Positions 53,612 through 57,076 of a stretch of 64,000 nt of DNA are shown piece by piece. Position numbers and translations under genes: made by a program. The notes beneath the pieces are model-generated. The model was given only the letters and a program-made list of their open reading frames with translations. It was not told where the DNA came from and made no database searches. Each line of letters opens with the position of its first letter. Position 1 is the first letter of the stretch. The DNA comes from Castanea sativa (lineage: Eukaryota; Streptophyta; Magnoliopsida; Fagales; Fagaceae), in the NCBI RefSeq assembly GCF_040712315.1, contig NC_134024.1, positions 3,681,158-3,745,157 of the forward strand, given 5' to 3'.

Positions 53612-54319
53612 TACCAAATTGATTTTGTTGGGTTTTACTTTACTTCTATAGTTTTATTGGACAAGTTCAACAATTTGTTTTTTCATATTATTTTTCAGAT
53701 AATTAGAACTAAACTATATCAGAAGTTCTTCCTAAAAAAAACTATATCAGAAGTTATCCAAAGCATCGATGATATGACCAGAAGAAAAGGTAGAATGTTA
53801 CCTATCCAGTAAATGCCTCCCGCGGATCTTGCTCACTTCTTTGAGTGCAGTTCTCCACTCCTGTATCTGTTCTATGCAAACCCTACGATCTTCTTCGTGC
53901 TTGAGAAATGCTTTCTCAAAACTCTCCCTCTGATTCCCAACATCAGAGGGATTTACATGGTAGAAAATAGGCCGAACTTTCAGCCCCTTCTCTTTCATGC
54001 ATTCAAGAATTTTGACTAGTTCATTCAAACACCACTTTGAAAAAGCATAGTTTTTTGAGAGAATAATAATTGCATATTGAGATTCTTCTATTGCTTTCAG
54101 GAGCCCTGAAGCAATGGGTTTTCCTTGCTTGAGATTTTCATTATCTCTAAAAACATTAATGCCTTTTTGTATCAAAGTAGCATAGAGATGATCTGTAAAA
54201 TTCTTCCGGGTGTCCTCACCATAAAAACTGAGAAAAACTTCGTATTTACATTGAGACATAGAAGAAGATGATGAGGAAGACAAGGATGTACAGGCTTTTT
54301 GAGTGCTGAAGGAAGCCAT
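884..54319 (-). CDS. TIR-NBS-LRR immune receptor gene with six tandem post-LRR (C-JID) domains, 11 exons
   Basis: Intracellular NLR of the TNL class. In this family the TIR domain is an NAD-cleaving signalling module, NB-ARC is the nucleotide switch, and the LRR plus post-LRR region recognise effectors. Exons on the minus strand are 54319-53802, 34038-32946, 32833-32561, 32432-31443, 18920-18339, 17968-17367, 17247-17061, 7697-7023, 4608-3973, 3666-2974 and 1602-884. Every junction has GT..AG borders and the phases join (2, 0, 0, 0, 0, 2, 0, 0, 0, 0). The first ten exons give 2083 codons. Exon 11 adds 33 residues before a frameshift stop, or about 239 if the frame were kept. The domain order TIR/NB-ARC/LRR/PL x6 resembles the plum Ma gene (family knowledge from memory). 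Intron 1 (19.8 kb), intron 4 (12.5 kb) and intron 7 (9.4 kb) are full of transposons. It may be a working gene with a short tail or a decaying one; transcript data would decide. Confidence 0.85.
1707..2605. mobile_element. Possible degenerate DNA transposon in intron 10
   Basis: The two ends of this AT-rich stretch share words rich in CCG, CGGT and TTTCGG (1725-1865 and 2505-2595). They are arranged roughly as inverted repeats: a GTTAT..GATTCCGTTTTG end and, on the other strand, GTTATGAATACTGTTTCGG. A (TTC)n tract lies at 1918-1992 and a (TTA)n tract at 2350-2378. No clean target duplication was found. Confidence 0.3.
2974..3666 (-). CDS. TNL exon 10: fifth C-JID/post-LRR copy
   Basis: Acceptor AATATCAG at 3669-3667, donor CTG^GTAATT at 2974/2973; 231 codons, phase 0 on both sides. 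The family blocks are visible: an IDWMGLVLCANFS block, a WLSCISRELL block (CIS in place of the usual YIP), and VQKCGLRFLH near the C-terminal third, followed by a hydrophilic tail with DETGPRRTSSSNENQ. It is closest to exons 9 and 11 in sequence, suggesting that these three arose by recent tandem exon duplication. If the intron is retained, translation stops about 13 codons after the donor. Confidence 0.85.
3973..4608 (-). CDS. TNL exon 9: fourth C-JID/post-LRR copy
   Basis: Acceptor TTTTTTTCAG at 4611-4609, donor CTG^GTAAGA at 3973/3972; 212 codons, phase 0 both sides. Conserved blocks: LKWFNHQSLGYSISI, DSNWMGLALYASFS, WISYIPGEAF and PGVIVQKCGLRLLHKHD. This is the most canonical of the six copies. 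Its last 30 or so residues (after ERTETTGM) form a polar linker before the next copy. Confidence 0.87.
5273..6012. repeat. Three tandem copies of a ~246-bp AT-rich unit (intron 8)
   Basis: Units start near 5273, 5520 and 5764, each beginning ATCGCAATTTTAAAAGTTAC or its one-base variant and containing GGTAACCCCATGAGCAACAA about two thirds of the way in. The copies differ at only a few positions, so the duplication is young. A fourth, diverged copy is detectable at about 6080-6290. A poly-C run of 17 lies at 6020-6036, at the end of the third unit. The open frames across the units are by-products of the repeat and have no coding features. Confidence 0.9.
7023..7697 (-). CDS. TNL exon 8: third C-JID/post-LRR copy, divergent
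   Basis: Acceptor TTTTCCAG at 7699-7698, donor CGG^GTAAGA at 7023/7022; 225 codons, phase 0 both sides. It begins KNCEDGEILHGYSAEREIPR and WFYHQ, then VELMGVALCGLYVF, an FIPYTTH block in place of YIP, and a C-terminal part lacking the usual VKxCG motif. It ends in a Ser/Glu/Asp-rich tail. This is the most diverged copy, with the longest distance to its neighbours (9.4-kb intron 7 upstream, 2.4-kb intron 8 downstream). Confidence 0.82.
9020..9760 (+). repeat. Possible solo LTR or LTR fragment
   Basis: A TATAAATAGG promoter-like word at 9502-9511 is followed by a leader-like stretch with GTGAAGTG/CATCAAGTGAG words, in the arrangement usual for Copia LTRs. No partner LTR, primer site or target duplication was found and the borders are guesses. 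Confidence 0.35.
10081..10750 (+). repeat. LTR remnant, plus orientation (inverted partner at 11232-12114)
   Basis: Begins TGTTGGCAAACTATGATC and shares many words in order with the reverse complement of 11232-12114: GATCAAAAC, a GTAAAACAAATT/TTACCTTGAGG segment, CCTAGGTTATCATATCATG, and a terminal GTCTAAA. The two are therefore copies of one LTR family inserted in opposite orientations. No internal retroelement coding sequence lies between them, so each is probably a solo or truncated LTR. Confidence 0.6.
11232..12114 (-). repeat. LTR remnant, minus orientation
   Basis: Bounded by TG (TGTTGAAAG at 11232) and CA (CCTAACA ending 12114) on the plus strand. Read on the minus strand it begins TGTTAGGTTCTAAAG and matches the element at 10081-10750 over most of its length. 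The five bases on each side do not match, so either the target duplication is eroded or the ends are slightly off. Confidence 0.6.
13520..13919. mobile_element. MITE, probably Mutator-like, carrying a nested MITE
   Basis: Terminal inverted repeats GGTAAAATTACACTTTA (13520) and, on the other strand, GGGAAAATTACTCTTTACG (ending 13919). The nine bases on either side, AAAATGTTT and TAGATGTTT, match at seven positions, as expected for an aged 9-bp Mutator-type duplication. The interior repeats words such as TAGTTTAGGAG. It is split by the Tourist-like element at 13597-13738. Confidence 0.6.
13597..13738. mobile_element. Tourist-like (PIF/Harbinger) MITE, 142 bp
   Basis: Perfect 12-bp terminal inverted repeats GGGGGTGTTTGG / CCAAACACCCCC, flanked by TTA on both sides (13594-13596 and 13739-13741). 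A TTA target duplication is the hallmark of PIF/Harbinger elements. It is inserted in the MITE at 13520-13919. Confidence 0.8.
14251..17060. other. Intron 7 proximal part, no gene recognised
   Basis: 15470-15600 has several CTCGCGA/GGTCGCGA words of LTR type, and 15700-16130 reads like an LTR leader, but no boundaries can be fixed. 16190-16740 is less AT-rich than its surroundings and has an 85-codon minus-strand frame without any TNL or transposon motif. A (GA)n tract of about 26 bases lies at 17031-17056, directly inside the donor of exon 7. Confidence 0.4.
17061..17247 (-). CDS. TNL exon 7: short linker exon between post-LRR copies 2 and 3
   Basis: Acceptor ACTTGCAG at 17249-17248, donor TTACAG^GTTTCT at 17061/17060; 187 nt, phase 2 in and phase 0 out, which exactly fits its neighbours. 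It encodes about 62 polar residues rich in Ser, Asn and Gln (SPESLSNQQIDVGTSRN) with no C-JID motif. It may be the separated tail of the second post-LRR unit. The donor is followed at once by a CT-rich (minus strand) microsatellite, which might affect splicing. Confidence 0.65.
17367..17968 (-). CDS. TNL exon 6: second C-JID/post-LRR copy
   Basis: Acceptor ATTTTACAG ending 17969, donor AAAG^GTCAAT at 17367/17366; 602 nt, phase 0 in, phase 2 out. Motifs: VPAWFRDHRF, DESWMGIAVCAYYT, YYIPQMSLQ, and PGVQVKECGIRLVSEQNVE, then a Ser/Asp-rich tail. The VKECGIRLV block is the clearest of the six for the post-LRR signature. Retention of the following intron would add about 35 codons before a stop. Confidence 0.87.
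17992..18266. mobile_element. MITE filling intron 5
   Basis: Begins GGGTCCGTTTGGATAG and ends GTGGATCCAAACCC, imperfect inverted ends. Contains a three-fold CTGAAAA repeat (18014-18042) and an A(27) run at 18186-18212. It occupies about 275 of the 370 bases of intron 5. It is of the same general type as hAT- or Harbinger-derived MITEs that start GGGTCCGTTTGG; no clean target duplication was seen. Confidence 0.6.
18339..18920 (-). CDS. TNL exon 5: first C-JID/post-LRR copy
   Basis: Acceptor GTTCAACAG at 18923-18921, donor TATCAG^GTCTAT at 18339/18338; 194 codons, phase 0 both sides. Motifs: LTEIPEWFNYRSPAGSSVKI is the canonical start of a post-LRR domain, then NNSWSGIAFLAISV, a YIPARKL block and FKCGARKV. 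It is joined to the LRR exon across the 12.5-kb intron 4, which carries a Copia-type retrotransposon and a solo LTR. Confidence 0.88.
18965..20045. other. Intron 4, distal part, no feature
   Basis: AT-rich intronic sequence with an A(22) run at 18980-19001 and short poly-A/T tracts. No coding domain or repeat structure is recognised. Confidence 0.5.
20051..20958 (+). repeat. 5' LTR of the Copia-type element
   Basis: Aligned to the second LTR from GTCATATTTTATGTAATTGG onward and ending AACCCAACA. The expected first bases TG have become TT. 908 bp; shorter than the 3' copy because that one has an internal duplication. Contains ATCGAG/CTCGATAG words also present in the internal region at 24040-24270. 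Confidence 0.85.
20961..20975 (+). other. Primer-binding site (initiator tRNA-Met type)
   Basis: TGGTATCAAAGCGAG begins two bases after the 5' LTR end. It matches the plant Copia primer-site pattern TGGTATCA-AGC with one change. Confidence 0.85.
21031..22973 (+). pseudogene. Copia-type Gag, broken
   Basis: ATG at 21031 begins MDPGKSLIIPPLFDSTNYA followed by WKVRMKVFLQ, the typical start of plant Copia Gag. A TAG at about 21137 and several frame changes interrupt it. 21219-21458 encodes the UBN2-type gag core (NEEFKKISSTDNAKEAW, LQRLTTSFEEIKMDDDESF). A zinc knuckle CYECQGFGHKKQEC (CX2CX4HX4C) is readable around 21911-21952 in another frame. 22125-22373 is charged and helical. A second knuckle near 22707, CHYCGASRHTRSNF, has lost its last Cys. 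The product would be a nucleocapsid-type structural protein if intact. Confidence 0.8.
22974..24821 (+). other. Non-coding spacer inside the Copia-type element
   Basis: AT-rich, with T-rich tracts and many ATCGAT/CTCGATA/TCTATCGAG words at 24020-24290 that also occur in the LTRs. No reverse transcriptase, integrase or RNase H motif was found in any frame. Confidence 0.5.
24822..26050 (+). pseudogene. Second ORF of the Copia-type element (plant transposon-associated protein), broken
   Basis: ATG at 24822 begins MAPKKFVPSKNPIKRRGS, then a run of about 20 serines encoded by (TTC)n. It continues as a globular region with in-frame stops at about 25005, 25026 and 25087, more readable from 25314 (ELASLFCEKAMVWGDTLNF, AKGPRILNMVMTFVLT) to 25550, and then frameshifted. 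It ends in an acidic tail with a TAG at 26048. I recognise it as the kind of protein annotated as a putative plant transposon protein in tree genomes. Its function is unknown to me. It sits where pol would normally be. Confidence 0.6.
26590..27676 (+). repeat. 3' LTR of the Copia-type element, with internal tandem duplication
   Basis: Starts TGTTAGGTCATATTTTATA and ends AACCCAACA. Positions 27280-27435 are repeated at about 27433-27590 (both contain TTGATTAGT-GATTCTT-GGAGTGGTGAC and CATTTGTCAACAAAT). The 5' LTR has this segment once, so the duplication happened after insertion or in one strand during reverse transcription. Confidence 0.85.
27682..29277. other. Gene-free intron 4 stretch with simple repeats
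   Basis: Purine-rich tract at 27800-27865; CA/ACC-rich stretch at 28300-28560; strongly purine-rich 28730-28990 with (GA)n at 28878-28918. The palindromic CCAAATATTTGG-type words at 29020-29140 (TGCCAAATATT, ATATTTGGCATTTGGCA) suggest a small DNA transposon end, but no borders can be fixed. Confidence 0.45.
29278..30242 (+). repeat. Solo LTR related to the Copia-type element
   Basis: Begins TGTTAGGAACATATGTCAC and then matches the LTRs of the 20051-27676 element (TTTTATGTAATTGGCTAAT, CGCACTTTACTTGTAATTGG, CACCCAGTGGGGTTTTTG, CATTTGTAAACAAATCATCG). It ends near GTCAATACA. There is no internal region or second LTR, so it is probably a recombination product. The flanking 5-mers do not match. 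Confidence 0.75.
30243..31442. other. Intron 4, proximal part, no feature
   Basis: AT-rich intronic DNA with short ATT repeats. Nothing coding or repetitive was recognised beyond this. Confidence 0.5.
31443..32432 (-). CDS. TNL exon 4: leucine-rich repeat region
   Basis: Acceptor TATCACAG at 32435-32433, donor CCAGAG^GTATCT at 31443/31442; 330 codons, phase 0 both sides. Begins NLAKLRLLDLGDSKDF. About eight to nine LRRs are readable, for example LTLLNLKDCKNLKSLPSKI, LKIFILSGCSTLKKFPDI, MTGLLELYLDGTAIEGLPPS, LSLLSLKDCKRLSRFP, IVSLDLSDCNLLDGALP and LQFLNLRKNNFTRLPDSIS. These are the typical TNL repeats (xLxxLxLxxCxxLxxLP). The final residues after YVTARRCTSLENYS lead into the post-LRR region. 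The segment around LSHGLSVIRAPYVLFTNYFF is irregular. Confidence 0.9.
32561..32833 (-). CDS. TNL exon 3: start of the LRR
   Basis: Acceptor TTAACAG at 32836-32834, donor GGATTTGAT^GTAAGT at 32561/32560; 91 codons, phase 0 both sides. Begins GTKDVEGMMLNSPPHKEN, the usual ENTGT-EGI-type start of this exon in TNLs. It continues with SLRLLKISNVHLPEGL, SNKLQILEWHDYPLESMPNN and LVELIMPRSQVKQLPEG, the standard first LRRs. Confidence 0.92.
32946..34038 (-). CDS. TNL exon 2: NB-ARC domain
   Basis: Acceptor TTTTTGCAG at 34041-34039, donor AATACT^GTAAGT at 32946/32945; 1093 nt, phase 2 in, phase 0 out. Motifs in order: VGINSRVKEMMNL; P-loop GMAGIGKTT; RNBS-A region FIRDIRQTVEED; kinase 2 KVLIVLDDVDKDEQL; RNBS-B SMIIITSKDKHLL, where the sensor Arg of the usual TTR is replaced by SK; GLPL-type motif KRLPIALEVLSSSL (Gly to Arg and Leu to Ile); RNBS-D LFLDIACFFKGED; MHD motif IRMHDLIQEM. 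No stops. The nucleotide-binding residues look competent; the altered RNBS-B and GLPL could change switching behaviour. Confidence 0.93.
34039..34876. other. Intron 1 between exon 2 and the Tat element
   Basis: AT-rich intronic sequence with poly-A/T runs (34047-34075, 34210-34222). No feature recognised. Confidence 0.5.
34877..35660 (-). repeat. 3' LTR of the Tat element (left end)
   Basis: Matches 45143-45944 closely: GGCAAGATTTGATCCCTGAG at the left edge, ATCATCCCTACA at the right edge. The purine-rich tract GAATTTCGAAGGGTTAT on the minus strand abuts its inner end, marking it as the 3' LTR of a leftward element. Confidence 0.85.
36124..38697 (+). pseudogene. Antisense ORF of the Tat element, decayed
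   Basis: ATG at 36124 begins MGRFAYLVDSVESIESFKAQ. It matches, block by block, the intact protein at 59680-62182: IAFIEGGMRIPMGTVTR, GSVDALNEKMGLNLTHHDV, LPDSNKGMNKDFLIVSES, then after an intron (acceptor about 36786) DKHAVVSNFNL and TTAHLILGYNPLSSNFQVS. A frameshift near 36582 and many later stops destroy it. The C-terminal coiled-coil exon is still visible from about 37840 (VQFTHSVEEIV) to the YCLQVWNEAIDQAGVEAYSA block at 38234-38293. I do not know its function. Confidence 0.75.
39200..39710. repeat. ~81-bp tandem array in the Tat element 3' untranslated region
   Basis: About six units with starts at 39274, 39355, 39436, 39518, 39600 and 39680, each containing GTATGTGGTCCGAG or a variant, then ACATGACTAAGGTTCTGTTT and AACACTT. 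Unit words are shared with the 151-bp array at 62500-64000. Confidence 0.88.
39780..40430 (-). pseudogene. Gypsy integrase remnant
   Basis: On the minus strand between about 40030 and 39800 one reads the integrase C-terminal block (NRHAEAVNKVIVNGLKKMLD, then DDAKGKWV, LWKYQTAPRRST, PFSMTYGAEVVIPLE) interrupted by stops. Upstream, to about 40430, zinc-binding and catalytic parts are only patchily readable. Confidence 0.65.
40900..42755 (-). pseudogene. Gypsy reverse transcriptase / RNase H remnant
   Basis: RT N-terminus at 42755-42357: VFAWSAYKAPRLDP, KQAGAIKEVLNPESLANTVV, VVKKKSEKW. Catalytic block EVYIDDMAVKSK at about 42062-42027, and GKFLGYMVTHHGIEVNPDQI at 41928-41869. RNase H is represented near 41090-40930 by TNNEVKYEALL and FSDSRLVVG. 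Stops and frameshifts separate all these pieces. Confidence 0.75.
42855..43223 (-). pseudogene. Gypsy retroviral-type aspartic protease remnant
   Basis: A 122-codon frame reading VKRVLVDWGSGVEIMYPNLY, equivalent to the DSGSS-type active site of Tat proteases but with the Ser of DSG changed to Trp, then YDLPLLSFDGKVVIPRGLI and YSPYTAIVARPWLHALGAV. The active-site change makes it catalytically dubious. Confidence 0.7.
43930..44400 (-). pseudogene. Gypsy gag remnant
   Basis: 44389-44036 encodes TMYNGRTNTVKHVSHLNQRM, KVFPSSLGPVAMRWFDGL and SFKELTWTFGSHFITC, the core of plant Gypsy Gag. It continues in broken form to about 43930 and beyond. Loss of frame prevents a full protein. Confidence 0.7.
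44573..45200. repeat. 314-bp tandem duplication containing the primer-binding site and LTR edge
   Basis: 44573-44886 and 44887-45200 are near-identical. Each contains CCACAGATGGCACCAAT (44812-44828 and 45126-45142), which on the minus strand reads ATTGGTGCCATCTGTGG, the primer site, followed by the first 58 bases of LTR. Only the second copy is attached to a complete LTR. Confidence 0.9.
45126..45142 (-). other. Primer-binding site of the Tat element
   Basis: On the minus strand TGGTGCCATCTGTGG starts two bases after the LTR end. The pattern TGGCGCCGTCTGTGG, complementary to a tRNA-Arg-type primer, is usual in Tat elements; two C to T/A changes have occurred here. Confidence 0.7.
45143..45944 (-). 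repeat. 5' LTR of the Tat element (right end)
   Basis: About 800 bp, aligned throughout with 34877-35660. Bases differ every few tens of positions and there are small indels (for example the extra GACTACTAGGTGACCTCAAA-like segment near 45878-45897), indicating an old insertion. Confidence 0.85.
45950..46541. other. Intron 1, AT-rich, no feature
   Basis: Very AT-rich intronic DNA with ATATAT and TTATTATA words. Nothing coding was recognised. Confidence 0.5.
46551..46923. mobile_element. Mutator-like MITE, 373 bp
   Basis: Long terminal inverted repeats beginning GGGCAAATTACAACTTA on the left; the right end on the other strand starts GGGCAAATTATAATTTG. Flanks TTGTTAATT (46542-46550) and TCGTTAATT (46924-46932) form a 9-bp target duplication with one mismatch, as for Mutator elements. 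The inner parts of the arms (ATAAATTGTACGTCTATCTG; the right arm CAGATAAACAACTTAAATTT) also pair. Confidence 0.8.
47121..48056 (-). CDS. Caulimovirid downstream ORF, unknown function
   Basis: ATG at 48056 (MSGKKP) overlaps the end of the RT frame by about 40 bases; the open frame extends upstream to 48083. About 311 codons and uninterrupted. The N-terminal 100 residues are low-complexity, rich in Gln, Pro and Ser. The C-terminal part is more globular with many aromatic residues (NWHFLPKHPEKNIQFYKSIL, FIITGFISSKEWGQHPSLL). A Lys run (KKKKKQNK) lies near the end. I do not recognise a catalytic motif. Position and length fit the second ORF of florendovirus-like genomes. Confidence 0.65.
   Translation of the reverse strand: MSGKKPVQQPQPPKMSKQQNLIGTSQAQSSEKLVPITPSQIVPISQAKSPRQDIPASPSSIANRYLVSSIPKPNYERPPYGQSSYSLALASPAPKAINPYQIEEHFSLIQTQKPSSYPTQRGGQSSYVKKTFTQHISYIEPHLVHITDPLALAMEVLPPNWHFLPKHPEKNIQFYKSILSQEKSAQIENIYSKGDPLIVLYHKFIITGFISSKEWGQHPSLLRILKNYRSPLGSVLHYSYYDYMDAFEKVLFFQNQKFNHSWFLMFSKNLYFLLNSWSSKHADKTPVFHLTNSKSPIKKKKKQNKLPTAIL
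48016..50361 (-). pseudogene. Caulimovirid polyprotein, protease-RT-RNase H part
   Basis: Open in one frame over about 780 codons. Domains: aspartic protease with IDSGADLNCI; reverse transcriptase with ARPIQMN, KFDMKSGFWQIQI, FGLKNAPSEFQ and the catalytic YIDDVLIFSES; RNase H with the acidic residues in QTDASNIGYGG, KKEIL and IRIDCKSAKH, ending in a DFLTREFL block. It is in the same frame as the upstream movement/coat part, separated by a single TAG at 50364-50362. All catalytic motifs are kept, which suggests a fairly recent copy. Confidence 0.87.
50362..52290 (-). pseudogene. Caulimovirid polyprotein, movement and coat protein part, with three stops
   Basis: ATG at 52290-52288. In-frame stops: TAA at 52242-52240, TGA at 51975-51973 and TAG at 50364-50362. 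The N-terminal part shows a 30K-superfamily movement protein (SLLGTIETSLSNGPIHFNC, TLNIKTHGTLMTQG, IALIYRVYYKCM). The middle is low-complexity, Pro/Ser/Arg-rich. The C-terminal part has a charged coat-protein region and a zinc knuckle CHGCGKRDHFKKDC (CX2CX4HX4C) near 50452-50411. Not counting the stops, no frameshift is apparent. Confidence 0.82.
52253..53546. repeat. Tandemly repeated caulimovirid intergenic/leader region
   Basis: The segment 52253-52728 recurs at 52944-53420 with few differences (offset 691). A third, partial copy at 53421-53546 starts at GATTCTGGGGTTACAAG and ends at CCTGATCTGTGAACT. Each full copy contains the region around the polyprotein ATG. The spacer 52729-52943 occurs once. 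Partial tandem copies are usual for integrated caulimovirids, reflecting concatemers or circular redundancy. Confidence 0.88.
53547..53608. repeat. (TA)n microsatellite at the caulimovirid border
   Basis: About 31 uninterrupted TA units directly after the last viral bases, followed by plain intron sequence. Confidence 0.95.
53802..54319 (-). CDS. TNL exon 1: TIR domain
   Basis: ATG at 54319; donor GATAG^GTAACA at 53802/53801; 518 nt, phase 2 out, which fits exon 2. After a Ser-rich N-terminus the TIR starts KYEVFLSFYGEDTRKNFTDH. The usual Arg of SFRGEDTR is Tyr here. TIR-2 and TIR-3 parts: YAIIILSKNYAFSKWCLNEL, whose Glu in CLNEL is the position of the catalytic Glu of TIR NADases, and IFYHVNPSDVGNQRESFEKA. 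Ends at GRHLLD before the split Ser codon. No stops. The start is the only Met upstream of the conserved core and is well placed for the family. Confidence 0.92.
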
Positions 54320-54339
54320 TAGAAACTCAAAACCTATAG

Positions 54340-54720
54340 CTTGTTTATGGAAAACCGGGTACTAAAAGAGAATGGAATTCCTTTTTTTTTTTTTTTTTTT
54401 TTTGGTTTAGGAAAAAAAGAGAATGGAAATTTTTTTTTTTGTTGTTTTTTTTATGGAAGAGAACGGATAGCTTGTTTATGGAGAAGGGAGTGCTAAAAGA
54501 GAATGGAACTTCTTTTTTTTTTTTTTTTTTCCTTTTTTGAGGAGGAAGGGAATGGAACTTAAGCGAAGCTTTATGAGAGCTACTACCTATCGCTTGTTTA
54601 TGGAAAAGGGAGTGCTAAAAGAGAATGGAATTTATTTTTTTTAAAGGGAAAAAGAAGAGAATGGAACTTTATTTTATTTTTTGAGTAGGAAGGGAGTGGA
54701 ACTTGAGCAAAACTATATGA
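54340..54720. repeat. Minisatellite in the TNL promoter/5' leader, ~3 units of ~125 bp
   Basis: Units begin at about 54341, 54466 and 54591 with AGCTTGTTTATGGA-AA-GGG (or CGCTTGTT), followed by GTGCTAAAAGAGAATGGAA and a poly-T run of 8-24. It lies within 20-400 bases upstream of the ATG (minus strand), so it is part of the leader or core promoter region. On the coding strand the T runs become A runs. Confidence 0.75.
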
Positions 54721-54796
54721 GAGAACTTCCACTTTCTGTACCAAGATTTCAGTTATCATTCGCTGTATGGAATTCCTCTCTTTTGTACTACTTTTT

Positions 54797-54965
54797 TTTT
54801 TTTTTACCCTATATTTTACTGATAAAAATTTATTATGTGTTTATTTAATTAATTAAATATTACTATTAATTAATAATCGTAGTATTAATAAATTAATAAT
54901 AATAGTATTTAATTAATTAGATAAACACATGACAAGTTTTTATTGATAGAATATAAAATGAAGCA
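54797..54965. mobile_element. Palindromic AT-rich MITE-like fold-back element
   Basis: Left arm TTTACTGATAAAAATTTATT ... ATGTGTTTATTTAATTAATT and right arm AATTAATTAGATAAACACAT ... GACAAGTTTTTATTGATAGA are reverse complements over about 70 bases with few mismatches. The centre is near 54880 (ATAATCGTAGTATTA). It is about 0.5 kb upstream of the TNL ATG. No clear target duplication. Confidence 0.7.
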
Positions 54966-55381
54966 GAAAAAGTGGGACAAAAGATCTAGACACATATCAT
55001 ATAGCTTCTTTTTCCTTTTTTTTTTTTTTTAAGAAAAACCATAGTTATTTTTTTTAAAGAATGACGTTTTAGCTTCTAAAAGCTTCAATGTAAACCCCCC
55101 TTTTAAAAACAAGATTTCTAAAAATGTGAGTCTCTGACTATTGTTTGGAAACAAATTAAGAACAGGATTGTCGTAGGCTTGAAGCTGTCATCTGGCTCTG
55201 ATGTATGAACTGATTGGCCATGGCCCCATAGAGTAACTGGTCAGTGTTAATAGTAACCATTTTCTATGGGTTCATGTGCGTGGCACTTGTTAGTTGGTTA
55301 CAATTTTTTGCTGATGGAATTTTCTGCTGAAAGAATCATGGTTTGTTTGATTGCCTTTAACATTTCTTTCAAACCTTTCTG
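54966..55381. other. Upstream region between palindrome and duplication
   Basis: AT-rich sequence; no gene or repeat was recognised except short poly-T runs. Confidence 0.5.
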
Positions 55382-56544
55382 GCCGCTTGCTTTCCAAGTG
55401 TGAGGGCCTAATCTCTCTCTTTTTCTCTCTCTCTCTCTTTTGAAGTCTTTGGTACATCATTAAACTGATATGTATCTTTTATTTATTTTTTACATGTTTT
55501 TTTTTTTAAAATTTATTTTTTACATGTTAATTTGGCTATTACAAGATCAATATATGTCAAATGCAATGTATGAATAGATTAAGCACCAAATTTATAGGAA
55601 TGTGAATCATTAAAAAAAAAAAAAATACAGTTCACTTCTTTTGGTGGTACATATATATTAAGTAATCAGGCCTTCTCTTCTTTTGGGGCATTTATTAGTT
55701 ACTCTAGTTTCAGACAGCTATGCAAGTAGACAAGCATCCAAGGAGGGTTCATAATTGCGAATCTTTAGGTACGACCTCTTATTTCCAACACCTTTTGAAT
55801 CATAGATTCTAGGGAAGGCTCCTCCACTCTCTCCACAGCCCCCCCCCCCCCCAAACAAATCAGAACTGTCATTTTTTTTTCTTTTTTTTTTTTAAATGCC
55901 ATTTTTTCTTTAAAAATATAATGCCTTTTTTTTTGTTTAATTAGAGCGGTCATTCTTTGGAAAAAAAAAAAAAAAAACTTAATTATTAAAATGGAAAGTC
56001 TGAATGTATTTTTTTAGAAAATATTTTTATAACAAAATAAAAAAATAACTTTTTTTTCTTAAAATTTATATCATTTTTTTTAAATGGTTTATTAATAAAT
56101 GTTTTAAAAATATTCTTTAATTATTTTAATTATAGAAGATATGTTAAAGAATATTTTTACTTGAAAATTATGCTTTTTGGAACCTTTAAATAGACATAAT
56201 ATGCAAAACAAAAATGAAGAGTTTAGATTACCAATAATGTTTTCAGAGAGGTTTTTTCTTCTTTTTTGTGGATTCAAGAATACTTTCTTGTAGAGTCGAG
56301 GATCGCTTATTGATTTAAAGGTTTTGTGAAGCTAGTTCAAGACCAGTTCATTTCATGTTTTTCTTAGATTGTGTTTCACGTTGGCTTAAAAAGTCAGTTT
56401 TTTTTACTATTTAACTTATTTTTACTACTATTAGTGAGTTTCATTACACTTTTTGGTATTATTCATGGGTCTCAATATACTATTTCAAGTTTTTCAGTTA
56501 TTTTTTAACTTTATCTACAGTACTCTTATAATAAAGTTTTCAAT
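55382..56544. repeat. Segmental duplication, copy A
   Basis: Starts GCCGCTTGCTTTCCAAGTGT and ends TTTTCAAT. Matches 57077-58431 throughout (for example CATCATTAAACTGATATGTA, GACAAGCATCCAAGGAGGGT, CTTGTAGAGTCGAGGATCGC). It lacks the SINE of copy B, giving the empty site TGAATAGATTAAGCACC at about 55571. No coding content. Confidence 0.9.
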
Positions 56545-57076
56545 TTCAATTAAATAAACTGTTCCCAAATATACTCTTATTCTTCAAAATAAAAAAATGA
56601 TACTTGTGAGATTTTGGTACAAGTGGTCTTTTTTACTCTCCTTATATGGTAGAGCTCAATTTCATAAGAGCTCAAATTTTTCATTCTCCACTCAAATTAG
56701 AACTCAAATTTGATCCGAAGCTAACGGCCCTTAAAATCTCAAGTCATTCTCCGAAACTCCAAGCCATAATGTGCATGTTTTTTCCACACAAAGGCCCACA
56801 CGCACAAATCAAAGTGGTTGTTTTACACCACCCACACGACACGAAATAAAAGGAATGAAACTCAGTCTAGACGTGGCAACTTCTTTGCAAAAGGAGGGGA
56901 AGACAACTATCCAAAGAAATGATACGACAATGGTGAATTGTGTAATTCTCTTAAACGAACAAAAGGAAAGATCTTTAGAAATTAGAACGGTTTAATGCTA
57001 CAACAATTTTTAATAATATTTATGTAAATTTTGTTACAAGTTTATTCTTGCTTCTAACCGTATTTGTTTCTTTCTA
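56545..57076. other. Spacer between duplication copies
   Basis: Unique AT-rich DNA of about 530 bp; open frames are short and without motifs. Confidence 0.5.
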
